Source: Bacterioplanoides sp965200585 (GTDB lineage Bacteria > Pseudomonadota > Gammaproteobacteria > Pseudomonadales > Oceanobacteraceae). From it: a stretch of DNA of 64,000 bases. Position numbers and translations under genes: made by a program. The DNA lies in assembly GCF_965200585.1 (NCBI RefSeq), contig NZ_OZ241361.1; one strand, given 5' to 3'. Under the pieces are notes generated by a model. That model ran no database searches. It had not been told where the DNA came from and saw nothing but the letters and a program-made list of their open reading frames with translations. Of the stretch, positions 17,756 to 25,666 are shown piece after piece (position 1 is the stretch's first letter; each line of letters opens with the position of its first letter).

Positions 17756-17774
17756 GAGAATGCTAGTTATTCTC
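17756..17774. promoter_or_regulatory. Fur-box-like dyad
   Basis: GAGAATGCTAGTTATTCTC matches the classical 19-bp Fur consensus (GATAATGATAATCATTATC) at 14 of 19 positions by eye and is itself a near-perfect dyad. It lies 104 bases upstream of the TonB receptor start, in its likely promoter region. This suggests iron repression of the receptor. Confidence 0.6.
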
Positions 17775-17783
17775 AAATAAGGG

Positions 17784-17857
17784 AATTACATTTCTGTAAT
17801 TTCTAAACCGTGACTTTGTAATGACTGAGGCATGGTTTTGTAATTACCTAGGCATGG
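17784..17857. repeat. Dyad plus 22-bp-spaced direct repeats between receptor and small membrane gene
   Basis: AATTACA-TTTC-TGTAATT is a perfect 18-bp inverted repeat at 17784-17801. It is followed by two direct repeats, 17816-17835 and 17838-17857 (TTGTAATGACTGAGGCATGG and TTGTAATTACCTAGGCATGG, 17 of 20 identical), starting 22 bases apart. TGTAAT occurs in all three units on one face of the helix, as expected for cooperative binding of a regulator. No protein is assigned. Confidence 0.5.
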
Positions 17858-17869
17858 ATAAGTACTCAT

Positions 17870-18151
17870 TCAGGATTTATTACCCCAGATTTTAGCCACC
17901 GCGTTATCTGATCCCAGTGAGCCTACCACCAGTGCGACCAGGCCCACGGCAAAGAAAATCAGAGCCGGGAACAGGCCACCCAGAATGCCTGAGTTGATGG
18001 CGATTACACATAAAGCACTGGATAACAGCGTGAACAAGGAACCCACCACAATGAGAATCAGCCGGTGAGAAGGCTTGTAGTTGGCAGCAGGCTGTTCGGT
18101 TTCAAACAGATTGAGGATAGGGGAGAAGAGTTTGGTGAAAAACGATTTCAT
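17870..18151 (-). CDS. Small inner membrane protein of unknown function
   Basis: A 93-residue protein with a short basic/amphipathic N-terminus, then two strongly hydrophobic segments at about residues 30-54 (LILIVVGSLFTLLSSALCVI) and 58-82 (GGLFPALIFFAVGLVALVVG), and a short charged tail. I do not recognise the family. It is on the same strand as the TonB receptor and the aldehyde dehydrogenase, but separated from each by more than 100 bases, so it may be transcribed alone. Confidence 0.6.
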   Translation of the reverse strand: MKSFFTKLFSPILNLFETEQPAANYKPSHRLILIVVGSLFTLLSSALCVIAINSGILGGLFPALIFFAVGLVALVVGSLGSDNAVAKIWGNKS

Positions 18152-18251
18152 AAGTGCTCATGCGTCAGCGAAAAAGAAAGCGTATTGTCGCTGTTTCCGG
18201 CGGCTTTACCAGTTGGCTTCAGCCGCCAAGTGCTAATTGTCAGCTTTGTCG

Positions 18252-19745
18252 TCAGTCCGACAGATCCACCCACACGGTTTTATATTCCACGTATTTATCC
18301 AGTGCATGAACGGATTTATCACGGCCAAAGCCCGATTGTTTGAAGCCGCCGACCGGTGAGGAAATATCACCATGATCGTGGCAGTTTACCCAGATTACAC
18401 CGGCTTTAATTTCACGCGCCGCACGTTCCATCTGTTTCATATTATGGGTCCAGATCGCACTGCCTAAGCCGTAAATGGTGGAGTTGGCAACCTCGATGGC
18501 CTGATCAATATTTTCTACCGGAATCACGGATAATACCGGGCCAAAAATCTCTTCCCGGGCAATGCTCATGCCCGCGTTTACCTGATCAAAAATAGTTGGT
18601 TGTATAAAGCAGCTACCAGTTTGATGCTCTCCGCCGATCAATAAATCTGCGCCTTCTTGCTGGCCCTGCTGGATATATTGCACCACTCGCTGGCTATGCT
18701 GCTGATCGACCAGGCAGGCCATTTGGGTTGTTGGATCAAGCGGATCACCAACCACCAATTGCTCGGTTAAAGCCCGTACTTTTTGCATCAGCTCGGCGTG
18801 TACCGAGCGCTCAACAATCAGCCGTGATCCGGCATTACAGATTTGTCCGGAATTGCCAAACGCGCCTAATACAATGGCAGCGGCGGCTTTATCCAGATCC
18901 GGGCAGTCAGCCAGCACGATATTAGGCGTTTTGCCGCCACACTCCAGCGACACACGTTTGAGGTTGGATTGCCCGGCGTATTGCATATACAGGCCGCCAA
19001 CCCGGGTTGAGCCTGTAAAGGCCAGCGCATCGACATCCATATGCAGACCGAGCGCTTTGCCTGCCTGGTCACCGAGGCCGGTTAAGACGTTTAACACACC
19101 GGCAGGAATTCCCGCTTCAAACGCTAACTCGGCCAGACGAATGGTCGCCAGCGACGCTTGTTCGGCTGGTTTTAAAATCACCGAGTTGCCTATCGCTAAT
19201 GCCGGAGCGGCTTTCCAGCAGGCAATCATCAGTGGGTAATTCCAGGGTACTACGGCGGCGACCACACCCACCGGCACCCGGTGAATGCGGGTCAGGGCGT
19301 TGGGGGCGGTGGGGGCAATTTCGTCGTATTGTTTGTCGGCCAGCTCGGCAAACCAGCGAATGCACTCGATTGCACCAGGAATGTTCATTTGTGTGCTGTC
19401 GCTGATGGTCATGCCCATATCGAGGGTTTCTAAAAGCGCCAGCTCTTCGGCGTGTTGTTCCACTAAGTTGGCCCAGGCGAGCATGGTGTGCTTGCGCTGT
19501 TTGGCTGAAATCTGGCTCCAGACGCCTTGTTCAAAGGCTGCACGGGAAGACTGCACCGCGATATCGGCGTCTTGCTCGTCGCAGGCGCTGAGTTGGGTTA
19601 ATCGCTGGCCATCACGTGGCGATACCACATCAAAAACAGCACCGCTGGCGGCCGGATGTGCCTGACCATGAATAAAGGCGTGTTGGGGAAAGGTCAGCTG
19701 TTGTGCAATTCTTTGCCAGTCCTGGAAACTGTTGCGGGAATTCAT
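18252..19745 (-). CDS. NAD(P)-dependent aldehyde dehydrogenase (PuuC-like)
   Basis: This 497-residue ALDH has VPWNYPLMIACWKAAPALAIGNSV (cofactor and substrate tunnel), FTGSTRVGG, the catalytic Glu in LECGGKTPNIV, the catalytic Cys in NSGQICNAGSR, and EIFGPVLSVIP. Overall it reads closest to gamma-glutamyl-gamma-aminobutyraldehyde dehydrogenase (PuuC) and related amino-aldehyde dehydrogenases, but no other putrescine genes are present. It is divergent from the GST gene with only 50 bases between them. A 7-bp stem (GGCGGCT / AGCCGCC) lies 3' of it, near 18200-18228, without a clear T-run. Confidence 0.9.
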   Translation of the reverse strand: MNSRNSFQDWQRIAQQLTFPQHAFIHGQAHPAASGAVFDVVSPRDGQRLTQLSACDEQDADIAVQSSRAAFEQGVWSQISAKQRKHTMLAWANLVEQHAEELALLETLDMGMTISDSTQMNIPGAIECIRWFAELADKQYDEIAPTAPNALTRIHRVPVGVVAAVVPWNYPLMIACWKAAPALAIGNSVILKPAEQASLATIRLAELAFEAGIPAGVLNVLTGLGDQAGKALGLHMDVDALAFTGSTRVGGLYMQYAGQSNLKRVSLECGGKTPNIVLADCPDLDKAAAAIVLGAFGNSGQICNAGSRLIVERSVHAELMQKVRALTEQLVVGDPLDPTTQMACLVDQQHSQRVVQYIQQGQQEGADLLIGGEHQTGSCFIQPTIFDQVNAGMSIAREEIFGPVLSVIPVENIDQAIEVANSTIYGLGSAIWTHNMKQMERAAREIKAGVIWVNCHDHGDISSPVGGFKQSGFGRDKSVHALDKYVEYKTVWVDLSD

Positions 19746-19795
19746 AGTCTACTCTGGGTTAAATGATTTTCTGATAGTCAATTTTAAGGATCAGT

Positions 19796-20440
19796 ATGGA
19801 ACTCTTTTCGCTGCCCGTCAGTACTTACAGTGCCAAAGTGCGTATCGCGTTGGGGCTGAAAAACATCGACTGTATTATTTCACCGCCTCCGGGTGGTTAC
19901 AGCACATCTGAATATATGCAGCTGGTACCACTGGGCACCATTCCGGCGTTGCGGGTAGAGGAGCAGTATTTCTCAGAGTCGGATGTGATTATGGAGTTCC
20001 TGGAAGATGCTTATCCGCAGACATCTTTATTGGGGGATGATCATTTGCAGCGTGCGCAGCATCGTTTTCTGGCGCGTTATCACGACTTATGGCTGGAGCC
20101 ACATCTGCGTCGTACTTTTGCTCATGTTGACCCGGCTGGTCGTAACCAAGCGGAACTGGATGAGCATCTGAATAAATTTGAAGAACGCCTGCAAAAGCTG
20201 GAAGAGTTATTCACCGCCCAACCGTTTATGACCGGAGAAACGCTTGGTTATGCCGATTGTGCCTATCCCGGCACCATTGAGCTGGCGGATATTCTACTGC
20301 CGGTATTCGGCCGCAAACTAACCCTCGGCCCGAATATGACTCGCTGGCGCGCAGCAGCATTAGCCAATCCAGTGGTGAAGGCGGTTACCGATGAAAGTCG
20401 TCAGGCAACGCTGGATTGGATGAATAGCGGCGGCGGTTAA
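19796..20440 (+). CDS. Glutathione S-transferase family protein
   Basis: This 214-residue GST has the N-terminal thioredoxin fold with the start MELFSLPVSTYSAKVRIALG and the cis-Pro/glutathione segment VPLGTIPALRVEEQYFSESDVIMEFLE. The helical C-terminal domain has the N-capping FMTGETLGYADCAYPGTIELAD. Shine-Dalgarno AAGGAT lies just before the ATG. Its last codons recur in shortened form at 33820-33864. The substrate is unknown. Confidence 0.9.
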   Translation: MELFSLPVSTYSAKVRIALGLKNIDCIISPPPGGYSTSEYMQLVPLGTIPALRVEEQYFSESDVIMEFLEDAYPQTSLLGDDHLQRAQHRFLARYHDLWLEPHLRRTFAHVDPAGRNQAELDEHLNKFEERLQKLEELFTAQPFMTGETLGYADCAYPGTIELADILLPVFGRKLTLGPNMTRWRAAALANPVVKAVTDESRQATLDWMNSGGG

Positions 20441-20455
20441 GTCACTCTCCCCAAA

Positions 20456-21469
20456 TTACTGGCCCCAAATCACATTGACCCATTGAGGGTTATCTACAAA
20501 TGGGTTGCGATTGCCTTGGTAAGCAAACGCAGCCTGATTTCGATCACGCTCTTTTTGGCTCACCGGGTCGAGCTGGTGCCACGCTTTTAGCAGGTTGAGG
20601 TGCCAGCTATCAAATACTTGGTTGGCGGTGCCATTTAATACGTTATCGGCTGTGCCGTTACCCTGCCAGTTAGCGATACGGTTTTCATAACGTGTAGCAA
20701 TATAAAAATAGGCGCGCGCAAGATCACCTTTAAATTCGTCAATCGGTTCAAATACGGTGCCGTTAAACTGAGCACTTGCTTCATTACCCAACTTCGAGCC
20801 ATTGCGTGATGTCCAGCTGGCTGAACTAACATTGCCATAAGGATGATTGCTGCGACGACTATTAACAAAGCCGTCAGTGGCAAACAGGTGATGAACATCG
20901 GAACGCATTGGATAATCACGGTCAAACCAGCTTTGTGGGAAAGCATGCTCGCGATTATAACAATCGTTCTCTGAATTAAAGTTACCGCATTGGTCGGATG
21001 CAATAACGTAATGATAAGGGTCAGCTGCGGTTGGATTTTCGGAGTAAATATCCAATATAGAACCGTCATTTTCAAAATATAAATCACGATCGTTGGCGTT
21101 AAAAAATACCCAGTTATAGCCACGATCAATATGACCCAGGCTAATAATGCGACTTAAAGCAGTTTTGAGGCTGTAGCCTGTTTCGCCAATAGCATCGGCA
21201 TAATAGGTTGCCTGGTTGATGCTGTCCGGTTCGGCAGGTGTAGGCTCCGACGGTTTTGGCTGCGAAGGTGTTGGTTGTGAAGGTGTGGTAGAGCTGTTGC
21301 CGTTGTCCACCGCAACGTCTGGATTATCAGAGTCAGAGCCCGAGTTATCAGATCCTGGCGATGTTGTCTCAATATTGCCATCTGAGGAGCTAGAGTTGCC
21401 TCCGCCTCCTCCACCACAAGCGCTGAGCGTGAGCACAGCCAGACTTAGTAGTAATAATTGTATATTCAT
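20456..21469 (-). CDS. Endonuclease I family lipoprotein (secreted nuclease)
   Basis: About 337 residues. The signal peptide ends in the lipobox LTLSAC followed by a Gly run. A Ser/Asp/Pro/Glu-rich linker spans to about residue 85, and an EndA-type beta-beta-alpha metal nuclease domain follows: CYNREHAFPQSWFDRDYPMRSD with the catalytic His, DVHHLFATDGFVNSRRSN and LARAYFYIATRYENRI. It probably cuts DNA or RNA at the cell surface. I use ATG 21469; a GTG at 21481 overlapping the udk stop is the alternative. It is the last gene of a likely ushA-like/nupC/udk operon. Confidence 0.88.
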   Translation of the reverse strand: MNIQLLLLSLAVLTLSACGGGGGGNSSSSDGNIETTSPGSDNSGSDSDNPDVAVDNGNSSTTPSQPTPSQPKPSEPTPAEPDSINQATYYADAIGETGYSLKTALSRIISLGHIDRGYNWVFFNANDRDLYFENDGSILDIYSENPTAADPYHYVIASDQCGNFNSENDCYNREHAFPQSWFDRDYPMRSDVHHLFATDGFVNSRRSNHPYGNVSSASWTSRNGSKLGNEASAQFNGTVFEPIDEFKGDLARAYFYIATRYENRIANWQGNGTADNVLNGTANQVFDSWHLNLLKAWHQLDPVSQKERDRNQAAFAYQGNRNPFVDNPQWVNVIWGQ

Positions 21470-21480
21470 AATGTTGATCA

Positions 21481-22101
21481 CTAAACCATCGACTTCAATT
21501 TGGTTTCAATCAGGTCGATGGCAATTTTATTTTTGCCACCCCGAGGCACGATGATATCGGCATATTCCATCGTTGGGCGAATAAAATTGTGATAACCCGG
21601 GCGCACGGTACGTTCGTATTGCTCAAAAATAGATTCCAATGTGCGATTACGTTCTACCAGGTCACGCTGAATGCGGCGCATTAAACAAATATCGAGCGGG
21701 GCATCCACAAAGATTTTTAAGTCCATTGTGTTGCGCAATTGTTCGTGGGTAAACAGCATGATGCCTTCTACCACGATAATCGGTGTGGGTTTTATGATAT
21801 TTTTTTCTTCGCCACGGGTATGAATCGTAAAATCATAGCTGGGGGCTTCGATGGTTTCACCACGCTTTAGCATTTCCAGGTGGTTTTGTAATAAATCATG
21901 ATCTGTTGAGAGTGGGTGGTCGTAGTTAGTTAACTCCCGCTCCTCAATACTCAGGTGTGACTGATCATGATAATAGCTGTCTTCACAAATCAGTTGAATC
22001 TGCTCGCTGGGTAGACATTCCTGAATGGTCTTTGCCAATAAAGTTTTGCCCGATGCAGATGCGCCAGCAATACCGACCAAAAGGGGAGATTTAGACGACA
22101 T
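21481..22101 (-). CDS. udk: Uridine kinase
   Basis: This is a P-loop kinase with GIAGASASGKTLLAKTI, EDSYYHDQ, YDHPLSTDHDLL, TPIIVVEGIMLF and RRIQRDLVERNRT, all uridine/cytidine kinase signatures. It phosphorylates uridine and cytidine, trapping pyrimidine nucleosides brought in by NupC, which is encoded just upstream. I start at ATG 22101 (MSSKSPLLV) by analogy with known Udk N-termini; GTG at 22116 is possible. No good Shine-Dalgarno is seen for either. Confidence 0.94.
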   Translation of the reverse strand: MSSKSPLLVGIAGASASGKTLLAKTIQECLPSEQIQLICEDSYYHDQSHLSIEERELTNYDHPLSTDHDLLQNHLEMLKRGETIEAPSYDFTIHTRGEEKNIIKPTPIIVVEGIMLFTHEQLRNTMDLKIFVDAPLDICLMRRIQRDLVERNRTLESIFEQYERTVRPGYHNFIRPTMEYADIIVPRGGKNKIAIDLIETKLKSMV

Positions 22102-22171
22102 AAGGAGTACTACCACTCAAAATATAAAAAGGAATTAACTGAAAAATAGCAGTTTAGCGTACGCTGGCAGC

Positions 22172-23422
22172 TTAAAGGCTGCCCAAGTTAAAAAACATGC
22201 CTGCAATGGTAGCGCTCATTAGGTTTGCTAATGTACCCGCAGCAACCGCTTTAAGACCCAGGCGCGCAATTTCCTGACGGCGATTAGGAGCCATGGTACC
22301 CAAGCCACCTAATAGAATAGCGATAGAAGACAGGTTGGCAAAACCGCACAATGCGAAGGTAGCAATGACTTGGCTACTCGGTGATAACGTCTCACGAATA
22401 TTAATGAATTCACTGTACGCCACAAATTCATTCAAAATCAGTTTTTGACCAATTAATGAGCCAACGGCAGAAATTTCAGTGGAAGGTACACCAATTACCC
22501 AAGCCAGTGGTGAGAAAAGGTAGCCTAAAATTTCCTGGATGGTGAGACCCTCCGCACCAAACCAGGCAGCGATACCACCCAGCATTCCGTTTAATAACGC
22601 AATTAAACTGATGAATGCGATTAACATACCACCAATATTTGCTGCTAATTTTAAGCCATCTGCAGCGCCTGTTGCTGCGGCATCAATCGCGTTTGCCGGT
22701 TTGTCATGAGCAGCAACGTCTTCAACCTCTCCGGCATGGGCTGTTTTTTCGGTCTCAGGGATAATAATTTTAGCCATTAGGATACCGCCTGGAGCAGACA
22801 TAAAGCTGGCGGCAATCAGGTATTTTAGTTCTACTCCCATCGCGGTATAACCTGCCATCACCGAACCTGCGATCGAAGCTAAACCACCCACCATTACGGC
22901 AAATAATTCGGAGCGTGTCATGCGTGAAATATAAGGGCGGACGACCAGCGGTGCTTCGGTTTGACCAACAAAAATATTGGATGTTGCGGATAAAGACTCC
23001 GCCGGGCTTGTGCCTAATAACTTTTGCAAACCGCCACCTAATATACGTACCACCATTTGCATGATGCCGTAGTGGTATAACACAGCGACTAAGGCAGAGA
23101 AAAACACCACAATCGGTAATACTTTAAAGGCAAATACAAAACCATTGCCGGGAAAAACTTCGTGCATTTTGTTGGTGGCTAAGCCTCCAAACATAAAGAC
23201 CATGCCATCTTCGGCATAGCCAATAACGCTGGATACCGCCGATGTTACAGAGTTAAGTACCGCTTGCCCGGTGGGAATGTACAGCACCAGTGCTGCAAAA
23301 AATACCTGAGTGCCGAGTGCTAAAGCGACTAATTTAAAGTTGACAGACTTCTTTTTTTCCGACAGGGCAAATGCCAGGCCCAGCAGAACCAATATTCCAA
23401 TAACGCTTATAACCAGGCTCAT
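22172..23422 (-). CDS. nupC: NupC-type concentrative nucleoside transporter
   Basis: This 416-residue polytopic inner membrane protein of the CNT family has the signature stretch GQTEAPLVVRPYISRMTRSE followed by AVMVGGLASIAGSVMAGYTAMG, then SAPGGILMAKIIIPETE, FVAYSEF and LCGFANLSSIAILLGGLG. It imports nucleosides using an ion gradient. GGAG precedes the ATG. It lies between the nucleotidase that liberates nucleosides outside the membrane and the kinase that traps them inside. Confidence 0.94.
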   Translation of the reverse strand: MSLVISVIGILVLLGLAFALSEKKKSVNFKLVALALGTQVFFAALVLYIPTGQAVLNSVTSAVSSVIGYAEDGMVFMFGGLATNKMHEVFPGNGFVFAFKVLPIVVFFSALVAVLYHYGIMQMVVRILGGGLQKLLGTSPAESLSATSNIFVGQTEAPLVVRPYISRMTRSELFAVMVGGLASIAGSVMAGYTAMGVELKYLIAASFMSAPGGILMAKIIIPETEKTAHAGEVEDVAAHDKPANAIDAAATGAADGLKLAANIGGMLIAFISLIALLNGMLGGIAAWFGAEGLTIQEILGYLFSPLAWVIGVPSTEISAVGSLIGQKLILNEFVAYSEFINIRETLSPSSQVIATFALCGFANLSSIAILLGGLGTMAPNRRQEIARLGLKAVAAGTLANLMSATIAGMFFNLGSL

Positions 23423-23478
23423 AGGGTGCTCCGAGGATGTTTAACTGAAAAGGGATTAAGTTAGGTGTTTGCGCACCA

Positions 23479-25554
23479 TTATTCCGTCGTGTTTTTACGC
23501 TTGATGTATACCAAAGGATAAGGCAATGGGCGTAACGATGTACGCACCTGACTAATAAAATCAATCACGGCTTGTGCGTCGGTATCACAACGAATATCAG
23601 CCGCTTTACAATTTAAAGCGGTGACTTGATATTGAGTTTTTAACTTATCACCATGACGCACAACACGACTAACCGGAAAGGCGCTGAGTGTATCGTTTAC
23701 ATAGGCTAAATCAACCCGGTCTGTGCGCTTTTTTTGTGCATGGTATAACACGCTCCAGCCATCATTACCGCTGGCATTGTAAGCCGACATCACGACATTA
23801 TAGCGGATGTTGTCTTGCAAGGGTTGCCAAATAGGTTGCTCTAGCGAACCGATATTACGTTCTAATTGAGTAATACTTCCGCGAAGGCCGGGCTGAGTTT
23901 CAATAAAGGTGTAACGTAAATGGCCACTGTAAGGAAATTTTCCGGCGTGACTGCCTTCGGCGAGTGTTGCGTTAATAACACTTTCTAACAAATCAGTAAT
24001 TTCCGCTTTGCTAAGTGGCACAATGGATAATGCGTTGGCAAATGGCAACAGTTCTAAACGAATATGTCCTTCCCGCAGTTTTCCTTGGTTGATATGGGTT
24101 CTGACACCGCCTGCACCTAACAAAGCAAAATCGGGTTTTAAACCAGACACCGCAATAACCTCGGGTTTTGAAGCCCAATAATAGAATCCTTCGCCTACCA
24201 ATTGCGCAACCGCTGAGCCATGTATGGGATGGGTGCCTTTTTCTCCTGGTCGGCGGCCATGTTGTAGGGTATCGGGAACGTATGCGATGGGTTGGCCGTA
24301 GGCGCGATCAACGGTGGGTTTATAGTGGGCATTAATATATTGGCGCAGCTCAACATGTTCTGCCGTAATGTCGATGGCATCACGCGATTCGATAAAACGT
24401 TTTATTTGACGAGCTTTCTCGTCGCTTACTCGGTGTTTAGCAGTGCGGTGCTGATTAATTCGCTTAGTGTGCGAATAAAAATCATCGTTACTCAATAACA
24501 TGTTACCGCCTTGGCACTGGTGCAACTCACCGTTGTGGTTAAAGCTGACCTGTAAACGCCCTATGGCTTGCGCATAAGCACCCGCTTGTACAATACAGGT
24601 GTAGGATGTTTGGTTCGGATTAATAATGTGTTGTGCGTAACTCCCTTCATTCTGCAGCCCAAGGTCAACAAAGTCGCCCAGCAATGTATGGGAGTGGCCG
24701 CCAACAATCACATCAATGCCGTTCACTTGAGCGGCGAGTTGTTTATCTTGTGAGGTACCAATATGAGTAAGGGCAATAACCTTATTAACCCCTTGTTGGT
24801 GTAACTGATCAACGGTGGCTTGTGCCGATTCCGTCATATCAAAAAATTCAACGTTACCGGTTGCAGTGGAAATATCGGGCATGTTATCCAAGGCTATGCC
24901 GATCACCGCAACAATGTTGTTATTACTTAAAAAAGGACTGCGTTGCTGAATATCTTTGGCAGATAAACGTGTTTTTTGATTGCCTTTAAATTCAAAGAGT
25001 ACATATGGCAAGAGGTTAGTTTGATCTTTTAAATCAGAGTCTTTGCTGATGTCGATGTTGGCAGCAACAACAGGAAAATTAATGGTATTTAAAAATTCGT
25101 TTAGATGGGCATTACTTAAATCAAATTCATGATTGCCTAATGCCATCGCATCTAAGCCGAGCTGACTTAAAATATCGGCGTTAGCGCGACCTTCATTTAA
25201 CTTAAAGTAGGCGCTGCCTTGCCAGGCATCACCGCCATGTAAAAACAACATGCTTTGATTATTGTTACGGGCAGATTGTTTGTATTCTTCGGCTTTGGTT
25301 AATAATCGTGGGTGGCCGCCAAATTCATTAAATATGGTTTCTTCCTGCATTAAAAAGCTGGAAGGTAATGGATCAAAACTCGAATGTGTGTCGTTAATAT
25401 GGGCAATTGTTAGTTCAAAAGCGGGGCTTTTTTCGGTGCTCTTGCTTTCTTTGATGTTCTTATTTTCTTCGGCATTCTTAATAGTACTACAACCATATAA
25501 CCCGGCGCTGAGTATCAAACTTACGCTAAGAATCAATGTGTTACTTTTTTTCAT
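23479..25554 (-). CDS. 5'-nucleotidase / metallophosphatase lipoprotein (UshA-like)
   Basis: About 691 residues from MKKSNTLILS. The lipobox LSAGLYGC gives a lipidated mature end. The N-terminal calcineurin-like metallophosphatase has AHINDTHSSFD, GDAWQGS, ALGNHEFD, ALTHIGTSQD and GGHSHTLLGD. The C-terminal 5'-nucleotidase substrate-binding domain has FALLGAGGVRTHINQG, FANALSIVPLS and YNASGNDGWSVLYH. It dephosphorylates extracellular nucleotides to nucleosides plus phosphate. nupC follows on the same strand after 56 bases, which fits an operon. Confidence 0.92.
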   Translation of the reverse strand: MKKSNTLILSVSLILSAGLYGCSTIKNAEENKNIKESKSTEKSPAFELTIAHINDTHSSFDPLPSSFLMQEETIFNEFGGHPRLLTKAEEYKQSARNNNQSMLFLHGGDAWQGSAYFKLNEGRANADILSQLGLDAMALGNHEFDLSNAHLNEFLNTINFPVVAANIDISKDSDLKDQTNLLPYVLFEFKGNQKTRLSAKDIQQRSPFLSNNNIVAVIGIALDNMPDISTATGNVEFFDMTESAQATVDQLHQQGVNKVIALTHIGTSQDKQLAAQVNGIDVIVGGHSHTLLGDFVDLGLQNEGSYAQHIINPNQTSYTCIVQAGAYAQAIGRLQVSFNHNGELHQCQGGNMLLSNDDFYSHTKRINQHRTAKHRVSDEKARQIKRFIESRDAIDITAEHVELRQYINAHYKPTVDRAYGQPIAYVPDTLQHGRRPGEKGTHPIHGSAVAQLVGEGFYYWASKPEVIAVSGLKPDFALLGAGGVRTHINQGKLREGHIRLELLPFANALSIVPLSKAEITDLLESVINATLAEGSHAGKFPYSGHLRYTFIETQPGLRGSITQLERNIGSLEQPIWQPLQDNIRYNVVMSAYNASGNDGWSVLYHAQKKRTDRVDLAYVNDTLSAFPVSRVVRHGDKLKTQYQVTALNCKAADIRCDTDAQAVIDFISQVRTSLRPLPYPLVYIKRKNTTE

Positions 25555-25603
25555 GTGTGTGTCCATTAAGGCAACTTCATTAAAGCAAGAAAGGAATAAC
25601 CGC

Positions 25604-25654
25604 TAAAAAAGGAAAGGGGCCGAAGCCCCTTAATACGAGCCTGCAAGCAGGCTC
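25604..25654 (-). terminator. Double hairpin terminator behind the extracellular nuclease gene
   Basis: Reading the minus strand, the first hairpin (25637-25654, GAGCCTGC / GCAGGCTC) is followed by a UUCG-loop hairpin AAGGGGC / GCCCCTT (25614-25631) and a T-rich run ending at 25605. This is a strong intrinsic terminator for the nuclease transcript. It implies that the nucleotidase gene just downstream has its own promoter. Confidence 0.85.
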
Positions 25655-25666
25655 TCGCGCTTAATA

